A stretch of 64,000 nt of DNA from Abditibacteriota bacterium. GTDB lineage: Bacteria > Armatimonadota > UBA5829. Both the position numbers and the translations under genes were made by a program. Shown piece by piece: positions 36,106 to 45,606 of this stretch; position 1 is the first letter of the stretch; each line of letters starts with the position of its first letter. The DNA lies in assembly GCA_017552965.1 (NCBI GenBank), contig JAFZNQ010000115.1, forward strand, positions 1 through 64,000, read 5' to 3'. The notes beneath the pieces are model-generated. The model worked only from the letters and a program-made list of their open reading frames with translations, did not search any database and was not told the DNA's origin.

Positions 36106-36138
36106 GTGAGTAACTCCGAAAAATTTCTATCCAATTAT

Positions 36139-36167
36139 ATTATATGGGTTTTCGCCCCTTTTTTCAA
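36139..36167 (-). promoter_or_regulatory. Promoter of the STAS/kinase pair
   Basis: Minus strand: TTGAAA, a 17-bp spacer, TATAAT. A second overlapping TATAAT lies 5 bp further downstream. Confidence 0.7.
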
Positions 36168-36209
36168 CAGTTTGTTTTTTACTTACGGTTTTTTTCTCTC
36201 CTCTCCGGC

Positions 36210-36239
36210 TTGCATACAGAGGCCAAAAAGTGCTAACAT
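36210..36239 (+). promoter_or_regulatory. Promoter of nadB-ftsY-comEC
   Basis: TTGCAT, an 18-bp spacer, and TAACAT with the extended TGC before it. It is divergent from the STAS promoter about 45 bp away. Confidence 0.5.
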
Positions 36240-36302
36240 ATAAATAAGGGCCCAGCGCCCTTTGGCGTATCGCCGGAAAGAAAATACAAAAAGAAGATCC
36301 CT

Positions 36303-37898
36303 ATGATTATCGATTATGACGTTATCGTTCTCGGCTCGGGCATAGCCGGGCTCAGCTTCGCCCTGAGGGTATCCGAGTTTGCCAGCGTGGCAGTGATCAC
36401 CAAAAAGAGCGACTCCACATCCAACACCAACAACGCCCAGGGAGGCATCGCCGCCGTGATGGCTGCCAGCGACACCTTCGAAGCCCATATCAGGGACACT
36501 CTCACCGCCGGAGCCGGCCTGTGCGACGAGGCTGCCGTCACGGTCCTCGTCACCGAGGGCCCCGAGCGCATCAGGGAGCTGATGGAGCTGGGAGTCAACT
36601 TCACCAAGAGCAGCACGGCGGACCCGGATAACCCGCTCAATCTGGATCTGGGCAGAGAGGGCGGCCACAGCGCCAGGCGCATAGTCCACGCCGCGGACCT
36701 TACGGGCAGAGAAGTGGAGCGGGCCCTGGTCCGCAGAGTGAAGGCCAACCACAACATCCACGTATTTGAGCACCATCAGGCCACGGAGCTGCTCACGGAC
36801 AAGGAGGGCAGCGACACAGTGGTCTGCGGCTGCCGGGTGCTGGACACAGAGACGGGAGACATAGACACCTTCCGCTCCAGGATAGTCATGCTGTCCACCG
36901 GAGGCCTGTGCCAGACCTACAAGCACACCACCAACCCCTCCATCGCCACCGGCGACGGAGTGGCCATGGCCTACGATGCCGGCGCCGTCATCGCCAATCT
37001 GGAATTCATCCAGTTTCACCCCACCAGCCTCTTCCATCCGGAGGCCAATTCCTTCCTCATCTCCGAGGCGGTGCGGGGCGAAGGAGGCATCCTGAGGCTC
37101 CCCGACGGGACCCGGTTCATGCCCATGTATCACGAGCTCAAGGAGCTGGCCCCGAGAGACATAGTAGCCCGGGCCATCCACCACGAGCTGATGACCAAGG
37201 AGCTGGACTGCGTGTATCTGGACATCACCCACAGGGATCCGGAATTCGTGAAGAATCATTTTCCCTTCATATACAAGAACTGTCTGGCCTACGGCATAGA
37301 CATCACCCGCCAGCCCATCCCCACGGTGCCTGCGGCCCATTATTCCTGCGGCGGAGTCAGGACGGACCTCAACGCCCAGACCAGCATCAGGAACATGTAC
37401 GCCTGCGGCGAGGTCTCCTGCACGGGAGTCCACGGAGCCAACAGGCTGGCCTCCAACTCTCTGCTGGAGGCGGTGGTGTTTTCCAAGCGGGCCGCCGACC
37501 ACGCCAGGGGCATCATAGGAGACATAGAGCTCCGCAAGGTGGAGGACCTGGGGGACGGCGCAGCCGGCAAACGGTCCCACACCGACGAGATAGACCTGGT
37601 GAAGAAGGGCATCAAAAACACCATGTGGAAATACGTGGGCATAGTCAGGACCAACGAATGGCTGGAAAAAGCCCTGTCCTCCCTCAAGCGGTTTGAGGAC
37701 GAATACCTGTCCATCAAAGAGGACAGCCGGGTCACCTCGCAGCTGGTGGAGCTGGCCAGCATGGTGACCTGCGCCAGGCTCATCACCCAAAGCGCTCTGG
37801 AGAGAAAGGAATCCAGAGGACTGAATTACAATCTGGACTACCCCGACCGGGACGACCGGCACATCAGGGATACCGTCATCCAAAAGGAAATACGATGA
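36303..37898 (+). CDS. nadB: L-aspartate oxidase
   Basis: 531 residues. Oxidises L-aspartate to iminoaspartate with FAD, the first step of de novo NAD synthesis. FAD-binding VLGSGIAGLSFALRV at residues 10-24, TSNTNNAQGGIAAV, LGREGGHSARRIVHAADLTG, EFIQFHPTSLF, HYSCGGVRTDLNAQT and HGANRLASNSLLEAVVF are the expected catalytic and flavin segments. The HPT and active-site Arg blocks distinguish it from plain fumarate reductase. nadA and nadC are not next to it. The ftsY start overlaps its stop (ATGA). The Shine-Dalgarno is weak. Confidence 0.95.
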   Translation: MIIDYDVIVLGSGIAGLSFALRVSEFASVAVITKKSDSTSNTNNAQGGIAAVMAASDTFEAHIRDTLTAGAGLCDEAAVTVLVTEGPERIRELMELGVNFTKSSTADPDNPLNLDLGREGGHSARRIVHAADLTGREVERALVRRVKANHNIHVFEHHQATELLTDKEGSDTVVCGCRVLDTETGDIDTFRSRIVMLSTGGLCQTYKHTTNPSIATGDGVAMAYDAGAVIANLEFIQFHPTSLFHPEANSFLISEAVRGEGGILRLPDGTRFMPMYHELKELAPRDIVARAIHHELMTKELDCVYLDITHRDPEFVKNHFPFIYKNCLAYGIDITRQPIPTVPAAHYSCGGVRTDLNAQTSIRNMYACGEVSCTGVHGANRLASNSLLEAVVFSKRAADHARGIIGDIELRKVEDLGDGAAGKRSHTDEIDLVKKGIKNTMWKYVGIVRTNEWLEKALSSLKRFEDEYLSIKEDSRVTSQLVELASMVTCARLITQSALERKESRGLNYNLDYPDRDDRHIRDTVIQKEIR

Positions 37899-38776
37899 AG
37901 TTTTTAAAGAATATTCTGGGCAAGGTCGGCGACCTGCTGACGGGCCACAGGCCCATAGACGAGGAGTTTTTCAACGAGCTGGAAGAGAGCATGCTGCAGG
38001 CTGACCTGTCCGTCCGGACCGTGGAATCGGTGATAGAGGAGCTGAGGAGCGAAGCGAGACGCAGGAGACTGGAGCACTCTGACCAGCTGAAGGAGCTGAT
38101 CATAGAGCAGATATCCGGCATCCTCTCCCGGAGCGACGACGTGCCTCTGAAAATGCCCTCCCAAAAGCCCACCGTCTATATGCTGGTAGGCGTCAACGGA
38201 GTAGGCAAGACCACCTCCATCGCCAAGCTGGCCCGTTTTCTGAAGGACAAGGGCAACAAGGTCGTCATAGCCGCCGCCGACACCTTCCGGGCAGCCGCCG
38301 TGGAGCAGCTGGGCATATGGGCCGACAGAGTGGGAGTGGATATGGTCAGGCATCAGCAGGGCTCCGACCCCGGCGCCGTGGTGTATGACTCCATAGAGTC
38401 TGCCAGGGCCAAGAACGCCGACGCAGTGATCATCGACACTGCCGGCAGGCTCCACAACAAGAGCGGGCTCATGGAGGAGCTGGGCAAGATAGGACGCATA
38501 GTGGAAAAGAGTCTGGGACGGCCCTGCGACGAAGTGCTGCTGGTCCTGGACGCCACCACCGGCCAGAACGCCATCAGCCAGGCCCGGGAGTTTTCCGCAG
38601 CGGTGCCCGTGTCTGGCATCATCCTCACCAAGATGGACGGCACCGCAAAGGGCGGAGTGGCCGTCACCGTGAGAGAAGAGCTGAACATCCCAGTGAAGCT
38701 GCTCACCTCCGGCGAGAGCGCCACGGAGATAGAGCCCTTCAACAGTCTGGACTACGCCAGGTCCCTCTTTGACTGA
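37895..38776 (+). CDS. ftsY: Signal recognition particle receptor FtsY
   Basis: 293 residues, lacking the long acidic A domain of enterobacterial FtsY, as in many other bacteria. N domain (to ~85), then GVNGVGKTTSIAKLA near residue 98, AADTFRAAAVEQL, HQQGSDPGAVVYD, DTAGRLHNKSGLMEEL, TKMDGTAKGG and the SGESATEIEPF end. GTP-dependent partner of Ffh at the membrane. comEC starts immediately after the stop. Confidence 0.97.
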   Translation: MKFLKNILGKVGDLLTGHRPIDEEFFNELEESMLQADLSVRTVESVIEELRSEARRRRLEHSDQLKELIIEQISGILSRSDDVPLKMPSQKPTVYMLVGVNGVGKTTSIAKLARFLKDKGNKVVIAAADTFRAAAVEQLGIWADRVGVDMVRHQQGSDPGAVVYDSIESARAKNADAVIIDTAGRLHNKSGLMEELGKIGRIVEKSLGRPCDEVLLVLDATTGQNAISQAREFSAAVPVSGIILTKMDGTAKGGVAVTVREELNIPVKLLTSGESATEIEPFNSLDYARSLFD

Positions 38777-40282
38777 ATGCGGCGTATCCTGTTTGCGGGA
38801 GACCCCTTCCCTCCCCGAAGGCTCCTGCTGGTCACAGTATATTATATCCTCGGTATCCTTGCCGGGGATGTTTGTTCTTTCGGAGTCTGTCTTCTGCTGG
38901 CCCTTATACCTCTGGCTGCGGGAGCCCGGGTCCGCAGCTCCTTTGTGTGCCTGCTGGCCCTGTGCTTCGCGGCAGGCTCCGGCATCTACACCCTCCACAG
39001 GCTCCTGCCCCCGGACCACATAGCCAATATCACCTCCCCGGTCACTGCAGTATCCGGCACCGTGGTGAGCGTCCCCGAGTTTTCCTGCTATGAAGGGCAG
39101 CTGATGCGCGTCACCTCCGCCGAGACCCCTGCGGGCCCCGTGCCGGCCCGGGGCTGCGTGCTCCTCTATGCCAAAAGGTCCCTGCCTTACGGCGCCTGCC
39201 TCACTGTCAGGGACGCTCCCCGCTTTATCACCGGCGAGGCTGCCTTCGGCATGGACGCAGGCAGGTATTATGCCCGGAAAAACGTGTATATGTCCGTATT
39301 CTCCCGTCCCGGGAATACGCTGCTTACCGGCATGTCCTCTTCCTTGCTCATGAGAGCGGCGGATATGACCCGCCACGCCGTCATCCGGAGCGCCCGGCTC
39401 CTGCCGAAGGAGGCCGGGGGCTTTTTGACCGGCATGCTGATGGGCAGCCGGGACTACATTTCCGACGAGCTCTACCGGGCCTGCATCGGCTGCGGCATCA
39501 TCCATCTGCTGGCGGCCTCCGGCTTTCACTGCGGACTGGTGGCTCTGGCCGTGGGTCTCTGTCTGGGGCCCATCCCCGACCACCGGGTCAAAAGCCTCTG
39601 CGTCATACTCTGTCTGTGGTTCTACGTGCTGCTCACCGGCTGCGCTCCCGGGGCTGTCCGGGGCGCCCTGTGCGTCACTCTGTTTCTTGCGGGCTCCCTG
39701 CTGGGGAGAGGCTGCACCAAGCCCTCCTACACCCTGCTTCTGAGCGCCCTTGTGATACTCTGCGTAAGTCCCTCCCAGCTCTTCGACGTGGGCTTCAGGC
39801 TGTCCTACGTGTGCGCCGCCGCCCTGCTGGTCATTGCGCCCTATCTGTCCATGCCTGTACGCAGCGCCCGGCGCCGGGGCAGACTGGGAGCCGGAGCCGC
39901 TCACGCAGGGCTGCTCCTGGCGGCCTCTGCCGCCGTGGCTCTGGCGGTGCTGCCCTTTCAGATATATTATTTCAACTACGTCTCCCTCGCGGGCTTCCTG
40001 CTGGGAATCCCTCTCTGCGCCGTGATCACCTGCTATTTTTACATGGGCGTCATCGCCATGCTGTGCTCAGCCATACCTCTCACGGGGCAGGCGGCGGCAT
40101 GGGTGGCGGGTCCTGCGGGAGACTTCACCGTCTGGCTCATCAGGCAGGCGGGAGACGCCTCCCGGCTGTGGACGGTGGGAGTCCTGCCTCCGGCTGCAGT
40201 CATAGTCTGGTATCTGTGCGCGGCTCTGGTGATACTGCTCCTGTGGAGAAGGTTCGGTGAAAGGAGGTCCGAAGATGTATAA
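38777..40282 (+). CDS. comEC: ComEC/Rec2-family DNA channel, membrane part
   Basis: 501 residues. The N-terminal DUF4131-type OB-like region (to ~190) precedes the competence domain: LMGSRDYISDELYRACIGCGIIHLLAASGFHCGLVALAVG is a clear ComEC core, followed by many transmembrane helices to about residue 480. ComEC forms the channel for single-stranded DNA uptake. The C-terminal metallo-beta-lactamase-like nuclease domain is absent from this chain and is encoded by the next gene, which overlaps it by 8 bp. No other com genes are in the window. Confidence 0.88.
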   Translation: MRRILFAGDPFPPRRLLLVTVYYILGILAGDVCSFGVCLLLALIPLAAGARVRSSFVCLLALCFAAGSGIYTLHRLLPPDHIANITSPVTAVSGTVVSVPEFSCYEGQLMRVTSAETPAGPVPARGCVLLYAKRSLPYGACLTVRDAPRFITGEAAFGMDAGRYYARKNVYMSVFSRPGNTLLTGMSSSLLMRAADMTRHAVIRSARLLPKEAGGFLTGMLMGSRDYISDELYRACIGCGIIHLLAASGFHCGLVALAVGLCLGPIPDHRVKSLCVILCLWFYVLLTGCAPGAVRGALCVTLFLAGSLLGRGCTKPSYTLLLSALVILCVSPSQLFDVGFRLSYVCAAALLVIAPYLSMPVRSARRRGRLGAGAAHAGLLLAASAAVALAVLPFQIYYFNYVSLAGFLLGIPLCAVITCYFYMGVIAMLCSAIPLTGQAAAWVAGPAGDFTVWLIRQAGDASRLWTVGVLPPAAVIVWYLCAALVILLLWRRFGERRSEDV

Positions 40283-41291
40283 GCGGCTGCTGGCAGTATT
40301 GTGCCTGCTGTGGGTCCCCGCCCTCCTCTGGGCGCGGCCCTGCTTCAGGCTCACGGTGCTGAACGTGGGACAGGGCCTGTCGGCGGTGGCCGAAAGCCCG
40401 GACGGCAAGGTGCTGGTCTTTGACTGCGGCTCCGAGTCCGGCGGCTTTGAGTCCAAAAACGGCAACAGGACCGCCAGATATCTGAGGCAGAGAGGCAGGA
40501 GAAGGATAGACCTGCTGATATTGTCCCATCCGGATGCGGACCATTCCTCCGGCATCGTGGAGCTGGCCCGGGAATTCACCATAGGGAGCTTTTTGTCTCC
40601 CGACGTCCCGGGGCCCGCCATGACAGACGTCAGAAAGGAGCTCCGCAGGCGCCATACGCCCTGCGGGACCCTCCGGGCGGGACAAAGCTTCAGGCTGGGA
40701 AAGGAAGTGGTCTGCCGGGCCGTGGCCGGAGGCGCCTCCACGGAGACCAACAGCGGTTCGGCGGCGGTGCTGCTCTCTGTGGGAGACACAGGGTTTCTGC
40801 TCACGGCAGATATGGGTAAAAGAGAAGAGTATGCCATGTGCTCCCGTTTCGGGAGCGCTCTCAGGGCCGACGTGCTGCTGGCGCCCCATCACGGCTCCGC
40901 CGGGTCCTGCTCCGAGACCCTGCTGCGGACGGTCCGTCCGAAGCTGCTGGTGATATCCTGCGGAGCGGACAACAAATACGGACACCCGGCCCCCGAGACT
41001 CTGAAAAGAGCGTCGGAGCTGAGGGTGCCATGGCTGGTGACCTGTCAAAAAGGGGATATCATCCTGATCTCAGACGGCAAGCGCGCGGGGCTGCTGCGGC
41101 AGGATGAGGAGCAGCTGCGCCGTTTTCTGAAGCGTCCTCATGCCGCCTATCTGCCGCCCAGCAGCCTGCCGAACAATCCCTCGTTCCCCTCCTCGTCGGA
41201 GTCCTTCTTCCACATGCTGCCTATGGCGCTGCCCAAGGCGGGCAAGGCTTTCTCGGTGATGGTCTTGAGTATGTTCTGGCTGTCCTTGTAG
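40275..41291 (+). CDS. ComEC-type metallo-beta-lactamase domain as a separate exported protein
   Basis: 338 residues. A signal peptide (LLAVLCLLWVPALLWA) precedes FRLTVLNVGQGLSAVAESPDG, LILSHPDADHSSGI (the HxDxDH-like metal site, here HPDADH), FLLTADMG and VLLAPHHGSAGS, which match the C-terminal domain of ComEC. It is probably the nuclease or partner part of the split system, exported to the same side as the channel. ATG 40275 has AAGGAGG upstream. The last ~48 residues (after about 41147) overlap a convergent gene and look unlike ComEC. Confidence 0.85.
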   Translation: MYKRLLAVLCLLWVPALLWARPCFRLTVLNVGQGLSAVAESPDGKVLVFDCGSESGGFESKNGNRTARYLRQRGRRRIDLLILSHPDADHSSGIVELAREFTIGSFLSPDVPGPAMTDVRKELRRRHTPCGTLRAGQSFRLGKEVVCRAVAGGASTETNSGSAAVLLSVGDTGFLLTADMGKREEYAMCSRFGSALRADVLLAPHHGSAGSCSETLLRTVRPKLLVISCGADNKYGHPAPETLKRASELRVPWLVTCQKGDIILISDGKRAGLLRQDEEQLRRFLKRPHAAYLPPSSLPNNPSFPSSSESFFHMLPMALPKAGKAFSVMVLSMFWLSL

Positions 41292-42232
41292 GCCCCCAGG
41301 TCGGTGAAGGTGTCCACGGCGGTCTTGAGGTCGCCGGACACGATGGCGTTCTTGGCCTGCTTGTATTTGGCTTCCTTGAGCAGGGTCTTGCTGTCCATAT
41401 AGTCCTCTATGGAACCAAAGAGCTGTATGGCCGTGTTGTAGTCTTCCCGCTCCAGGGCCTGTTTGGCCAGCTGGTAGGTCACCTGGCACTCCTTGATCTC
41501 GGCCTTGGCCCTCAGGACCTCGCTGTCCTTGTAGCGGGGTATCTGCTTAAAGAGCTCCTGCGCCTTGTTGTATTCCCCTGCGTTGAAGGCTGTCATACCC
41601 TGTCGGTAGACGCCCTGCAATATGGAGTTGCAGAATATGAGGGTAAAGGCTGTCAGCACTACAGCCACAGCGGCCCCCTGGGCCAGTCCCGCGCCGAACT
41701 TGCGGAGCTGGGGGCTCCTCATGTGCAGGATCTTCACGTACATGCCCAGGTGGATGAGCAGGAAATAGAGTATGGCGAACACCGCGGTGAAGACCACTGC
41801 GTGATCCAGGAAGAGGGCCCGGGTCTTGATGACGGCGTAGGCCAGGGCCAGTATCAGGGCGGCGGCTCCCGCCCTCAGGTACAGGTGTTCCTTGCGTTCC
41901 AGGCAGGAGGGGACCGGGCACCCCAGCCTGTAGTTCCACACGAACACCGAGACCTTCTTGCCGCACTCGGGGCAGACTATCTGACTGTCGTTGTAGTCGG
42001 AGAAGTATTTCAGGGCGCCTCTGAAGCCCTTTTCCCGAGGAGGGAGAGGCTCCGGGGCCTGGGCTTCCGTCTCTTCGATGGGGTCGCAGCCCCTGTATTC
42101 GCTGCAGGAGCTGTCGGTGCAGCCAAAGCGTTCAAAGCACCCCTTGTGATACTTCTTCTGGCAGGCGGGACAATAATAAAAGTCCGGGTCGCCCTTGACA
42201 AATCTGTTGCCGCATATGGAACACTTGCTCAT
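41147..42232 (-). CDS. Zinc-ribbon membrane protein with tetratricopeptide-like repeats
   Basis: 361 residues. The N-terminus has a RING/phosphorylation-like zinc finger (CSICGNRF...YYCPACQKKYHKGCF...CTDSSC), then a second CPECGKK zinc knuckle, about three transmembrane helices (145-220) and a repeat region with GEYNKAQELFKQIPRYKDSE, EDYNTAIQLFGSIEDYMDSK and GDLKTAVDTFTDLGAYKDSQ. Three repeats of a Sel1/TPR-like unit with a KDS signature are clear. A scaffold or envelope-stress role is possible, but the function is unknown. The C-terminus overlaps the convergent ComEC-type gene by 145 bp. Confidence 0.75.
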   Translation of the reverse strand: MSKCSICGNRFVKGDPDFYYCPACQKKYHKGCFERFGCTDSSCSEYRGCDPIEETEAQAPEPLPPREKGFRGALKYFSDYNDSQIVCPECGKKVSVFVWNYRLGCPVPSCLERKEHLYLRAGAAALILALAYAVIKTRALFLDHAVVFTAVFAILYFLLIHLGMYVKILHMRSPQLRKFGAGLAQGAAVAVVLTAFTLIFCNSILQGVYRQGMTAFNAGEYNKAQELFKQIPRYKDSEVLRAKAEIKECQVTYQLAKQALEREDYNTAIQLFGSIEDYMDSKTLLKEAKYKQAKNAIVSGDLKTAVDTFTDLGAYKDSQNILKTITEKALPALGSAIGSMWKKDSDEEGNEGLFGRLLGGR

Positions 42233-42251
42233 ATATCCGTCCTTTGGCCTG

Positions 42252-43928
42252 TCACCGGGCCCTGGTGATGAGGAAGGACGCTTCCTTTTGGCCCTTGGGC
42301 AGAGGCACGTCTATCATATACACCAGGTCCGTGACCCCCACCGGGCCCCTGCGGCGGTGCAGCTCCGAGGACACGGAGGGCTGCAAGGCCGGGCTTTCCA
42401 CTGTCAGGACCCAGTTGCCCACGTATATCCTGTTGCCTTCGATACGGGGCTCCAGAAGGGTGACAAATCTCTCCGTGACAGACAGGACCCGGTCAAAACA
42501 GTCTCTGATGCGGATGCTGTCGTCAGTCCATTCCAGCCGCCTTTTGGCGGAAATGCCGGGTATATTGTAGGCCCGGGAGATATCTATGTCGCAGGAGCCC
42601 TCCCTGTATTCCATATCCGCCGAGAACTCATTGCCCTCCTTCTGGTAGCAGCCGTTTATGATGGGCACCGAGTGGCCTCTGGACGAATTGCACAGCACTC
42701 CGTATCTGGTGTCGGACATGAAGTAGGTCCTGTTGTAGCAGCCCACGCCCACGTCGCAGAAGACCTGGCCGCTGTCGTCGGACAGGATGAAGCTGCCGGC
42801 GTCGTTGTGGTTGTGGGGCTCGTTGTTGTAGCCCGCCTTGGCCGCCAGGGAATACCCCTTGCGGTTCACCACGAACTGGCCCCCGGACTCAAAATAGTAG
42901 TCCCTGTTTTCTATGGGGCCGCTCAGGTCCCCGGCAAAGGCCAGGAACTGGAGCCGGAAGGTGAACCAGTGGCGCACAAAGCCATAGTTTTTCCTTTCTC
43001 TGGGCAAAAGAGGCACGGAGCCGGGATACAGGGTCCGGAGAAACTCCGCCAGACCCGAATAGAGATGCTTGTCTCTTTCGCCGTCGCCGTAGCTCACGGT
43101 GCAGTCTCCCAGCAGGTACTGCTTGGGGCCGAAGCCGGCCACCTTTTCCACCGCCGGATCCCTGAAGAGATCCATGGCTCCGTCGGTGTATTGCTTCAGC
43201 AAATGGGCAAAGGCGGCCCAGTGGCCGAAGCCGTATTCCCAGTAGCCGATGCCCTCCAGACAGGTGCCGTCGGAGGGATAGCCGGAAAAGGCGGTCTCTA
43301 TGGTTTTGAGGAGCCGGGGCTTCTGGCGTTCAAACTCTTCCGGGTCCTGATACATGAGGGTGGCGGCCACTCCGCAGCCGCAGACTGACCCCCAGTTGTG
43401 ACGGGTGTTTTCCCAGTGGATAGTGTGATTCTTGTAGGGCTCTATGACCTGCCTCCGGATCTCTCTGGCGGCGGCCTGCCTCACTTCCTCATCCACTCTG
43501 TCCCCCAAAAACCACAGCAGCTCCGCCATGGCGCCGCCGGTCAGGGAGGAGGTCAGGTCTATGCTGTCGCCGTGGAACAGCATGCTCCCGTAGTGGGCGG
43601 GCAGCATCCAGCACTCCTCCTCGCACAGGGCCCACACGGCGTCGTGGAAGGAGTCCAGATAGCGCTTTTCCTCGGGATAGGCCAGGGCCAGTATGCCCGA
43701 AGCGTGCATCAGGTCCCTCCTGACCAGCATGGGCTCCTCAAACTGGTCCCGTTCTCCTGTGATGTGAGTGAGATGCCTCGAAGTATAGGTGATATCGTTG
43801 ATCACGTCCCTGTAGATCGTTTTTGCGGTCTCGTAGGCCTTGTCTACCTCCCGAAGCCGCCGGGCAAACTCGGGGTCCTCGCGCATGGTCAGCCAGTATT
43901 CAGGCTGTCTTTCCTTTTCAAACAGCAT
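42252..43928 (-). CDS. Heparinase II/III-like polysaccharide lyase
   Basis: 558 residues, no signal peptide visible from the chosen start. An N-terminal (alpha/alpha) toroid (to ~330) contains HWENTRHNWGSVCGCGVAATLMY, and a C-terminal beta-sandwich has KAGYNNEPHNHNDAGSFILS near residue 375, the conserved Asn/His block of heparinase II/III-like lyases. These cleave acidic glycans such as heparan or alginate by beta-elimination. ATG 43928 is preferred for its GGAGAAG site; the longer in-frame extension lies in a terminator region. It lies 19 bp before the zinc-ribbon gene, which may be co-transcribed. Confidence 0.82.
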   Translation of the reverse strand: MLFEKERQPEYWLTMREDPEFARRLREVDKAYETAKTIYRDVINDITYTSRHLTHITGERDQFEEPMLVRRDLMHASGILALAYPEEKRYLDSFHDAVWALCEEECWMLPAHYGSMLFHGDSIDLTSSLTGGAMAELLWFLGDRVDEEVRQAAAREIRRQVIEPYKNHTIHWENTRHNWGSVCGCGVAATLMYQDPEEFERQKPRLLKTIETAFSGYPSDGTCLEGIGYWEYGFGHWAAFAHLLKQYTDGAMDLFRDPAVEKVAGFGPKQYLLGDCTVSYGDGERDKHLYSGLAEFLRTLYPGSVPLLPRERKNYGFVRHWFTFRLQFLAFAGDLSGPIENRDYYFESGGQFVVNRKGYSLAAKAGYNNEPHNHNDAGSFILSDDSGQVFCDVGVGCYNRTYFMSDTRYGVLCNSSRGHSVPIINGCYQKEGNEFSADMEYREGSCDIDISRAYNIPGISAKRRLEWTDDSIRIRDCFDRVLSVTERFVTLLEPRIEGNRIYVGNWVLTVESPALQPSVSSELHRRRGPVGVTDLVYMIDVPLPKGQKEASFLITRAR

Positions 43929-43986
43929 CAGCTTCTCCGTTTTTGCATATGATATATATCCATTATAACACATACGGCCGCCCCGG

Positions 43987-44014
43987 GCAAAAAAAACGCC
44001 CCCGAAGGGGCGTC
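43987..44014 (-). terminator. Terminator of the PTS operon
   Basis: Minus strand: stem ACGCCCC / GGGGCGT (extended by one G) with a TTC-type loop, followed by a run of T. Confidence 0.85.
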
Positions 44015-44016
44015 TT

Positions 44017-45606
44017 TTACAGCTCGCAAATATCTCTCTTGAGGGACAGGCATCTCCCGGGACTGACGGACAGCTCCCCCACTCCCGCTTCTTCATAAAA
44101 CTCCAGCAGGGAGGCGTCCCCTGCGGAATTGCCGCAGATGCCCGCCAGCTTGCCCCTGCTTTTTGCGGCGGCGCAGGTCATGGCTATGAGCTTTTTTACG
44201 GCTGGGTGAGACGGGTCGAAGATATCCGCCGCGTCTCCCGACTGCCTGTCAGCCGCCAGAGTGTACTGGGTCAGGTCGTTGGTGCCTATGGAGAAAAAGT
44301 CGGCTTCCTCCGCCAGAGTGTCTGCCATAAGGGCGGCAGCGGGGGTCTCTATCATCACCCCGAGAGGCACCCGGCTCCTGAAGGGAACTCCCTCCTGCTC
44401 CAGCTGCTTTTCGGCCTCGCGCCACAGGGCCCTGGCCTCCAGCAGCTCGCTGAGGGAGGACACCATGGGGAACATGACCGACAGCCTGCCGTACACCGAG
44501 GCCCTCAGAAGGGCCCGGAGCTGACACAAAAACATATCCCTGCGTCTGAGACACAGTCTGATGCCCCGTATGCCCAGAGCGGGGTTTTCCTCCTCCGGCA
44601 GCTGCAGATAAGGGGCTGTCTTGTCGGAGCCTATATCGCAGGTGCGGACTATGACCGGCTTGTCGCCCATGGCTTCCAGCACGCTCCTGTAGGCCTCGCA
44701 CTGCGCCTCCTCCGAGGGATAGCTGCCGCCCCTCAGATACAAAAACTCCGTGCGGAACAATCCGATGCCTTCGCAGCCGCAGGCCAGAGCGGCCTGGGCC
44801 TCCTCCGGGGAGCCTATGTTGCAATACACCCTTATGCGGCGCCCCCTGGGAGTCACAGCCGGTATATCCCTGTATCGGGCCAGAGCGGCCTGCTCCGCCT
44901 CGCCGGCGCTGTATTTGGAACGGAATTCCCCGAGTGCGGCCTCGTCCGGCTCCAGTATCACAGTGCCGGAGGCTCCGTCCACCAGACAGGTCATGCCCTC
45001 CTCCGCCGCGTCCAGAGCCTCTCCGGCTCCTATGACCGCGGGTATGCCCAGCAGCTGGGCCAGAATGGCCGTGTGGCCGTTGGGAGAGCCCTCCCTGAGG
45101 ACCAGAGCCTTCAGATTGCCCGTATCCAGATTGAGAGTGTCGGCGGGAGACAGGTCCCGGGCCACCAGTACCGAGGGAGAATCCAGGGCCGGGCCGGTCT
45201 TTTCCCTGCCCGTCATGATATCCGCCAGATCTCTGCAGACTCCCTGCACGTCGGCGGCCCTCTCCTTCATGTATTCGTCATCCAGCTCCATCAGCATCCG
45301 GGCCAGCTCCTCGCCGGTGGCCGTGACGGCCTCGGCGGGCTCGGCGCCTTCCGCTATCCGGGCTCTGACTCCGTCCTCCAGGTCCGGGTCCTCCAGCATC
45401 AGGAGATATGCCTCGAACAGATCGGACATTTCCCCGGCTCCTTTGCCGGCCGCCGTGTCCGCCAGGCTCCTGTATCTGGCCGCGGCTATGCGTCTTGCGC
45501 CGTCAAAATCGGCGCCGGCTCCGTCCGTCCGGACGGGCTCGTCTATCCGGACCACCCTGCCGGTCCCCAGACCGGCAGATACGCCCCTGCCTCTGAGCCG
45601 TATCAT
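44017..45606 (-). CDS. ptsI: PTS enzyme I (phosphoenolpyruvate-protein phosphotransferase)
   Basis: 529 residues, slightly shorter than most EI proteins (about 570). GVSAGLGTGRV at the N-terminus, the phospho-histidine loop SPNGHTAILAQLLGIPAV near residue 177 (usually GGRTSHTAI), then the PEP-binding barrel with GIGLFRTEFLYL, MFPMVSSLSEL, GVMIETPAAAL, FSIGTNDLTQYTLA and the catalytic Cys in GICGNSAGD. It passes phosphate from PEP to HPr. Its ATG overlaps the HPr stop by 4 bp. Last gene of the operon. Confidence 0.95.
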   Translation of the reverse strand: MIRLRGRGVSAGLGTGRVVRIDEPVRTDGAGADFDGARRIAAARYRSLADTAAGKGAGEMSDLFEAYLLMLEDPDLEDGVRARIAEGAEPAEAVTATGEELARMLMELDDEYMKERAADVQGVCRDLADIMTGREKTGPALDSPSVLVARDLSPADTLNLDTGNLKALVLREGSPNGHTAILAQLLGIPAVIGAGEALDAAEEGMTCLVDGASGTVILEPDEAALGEFRSKYSAGEAEQAALARYRDIPAVTPRGRRIRVYCNIGSPEEAQAALACGCEGIGLFRTEFLYLRGGSYPSEEAQCEAYRSVLEAMGDKPVIVRTCDIGSDKTAPYLQLPEEENPALGIRGIRLCLRRRDMFLCQLRALLRASVYGRLSVMFPMVSSLSELLEARALWREAEKQLEQEGVPFRSRVPLGVMIETPAAALMADTLAEEADFFSIGTNDLTQYTLAADRQSGDAADIFDPSHPAVKKLIAMTCAAAKSRGKLAGICGNSAGDASLLEFYEEAGVGELSVSPGRCLSLKRDICEL

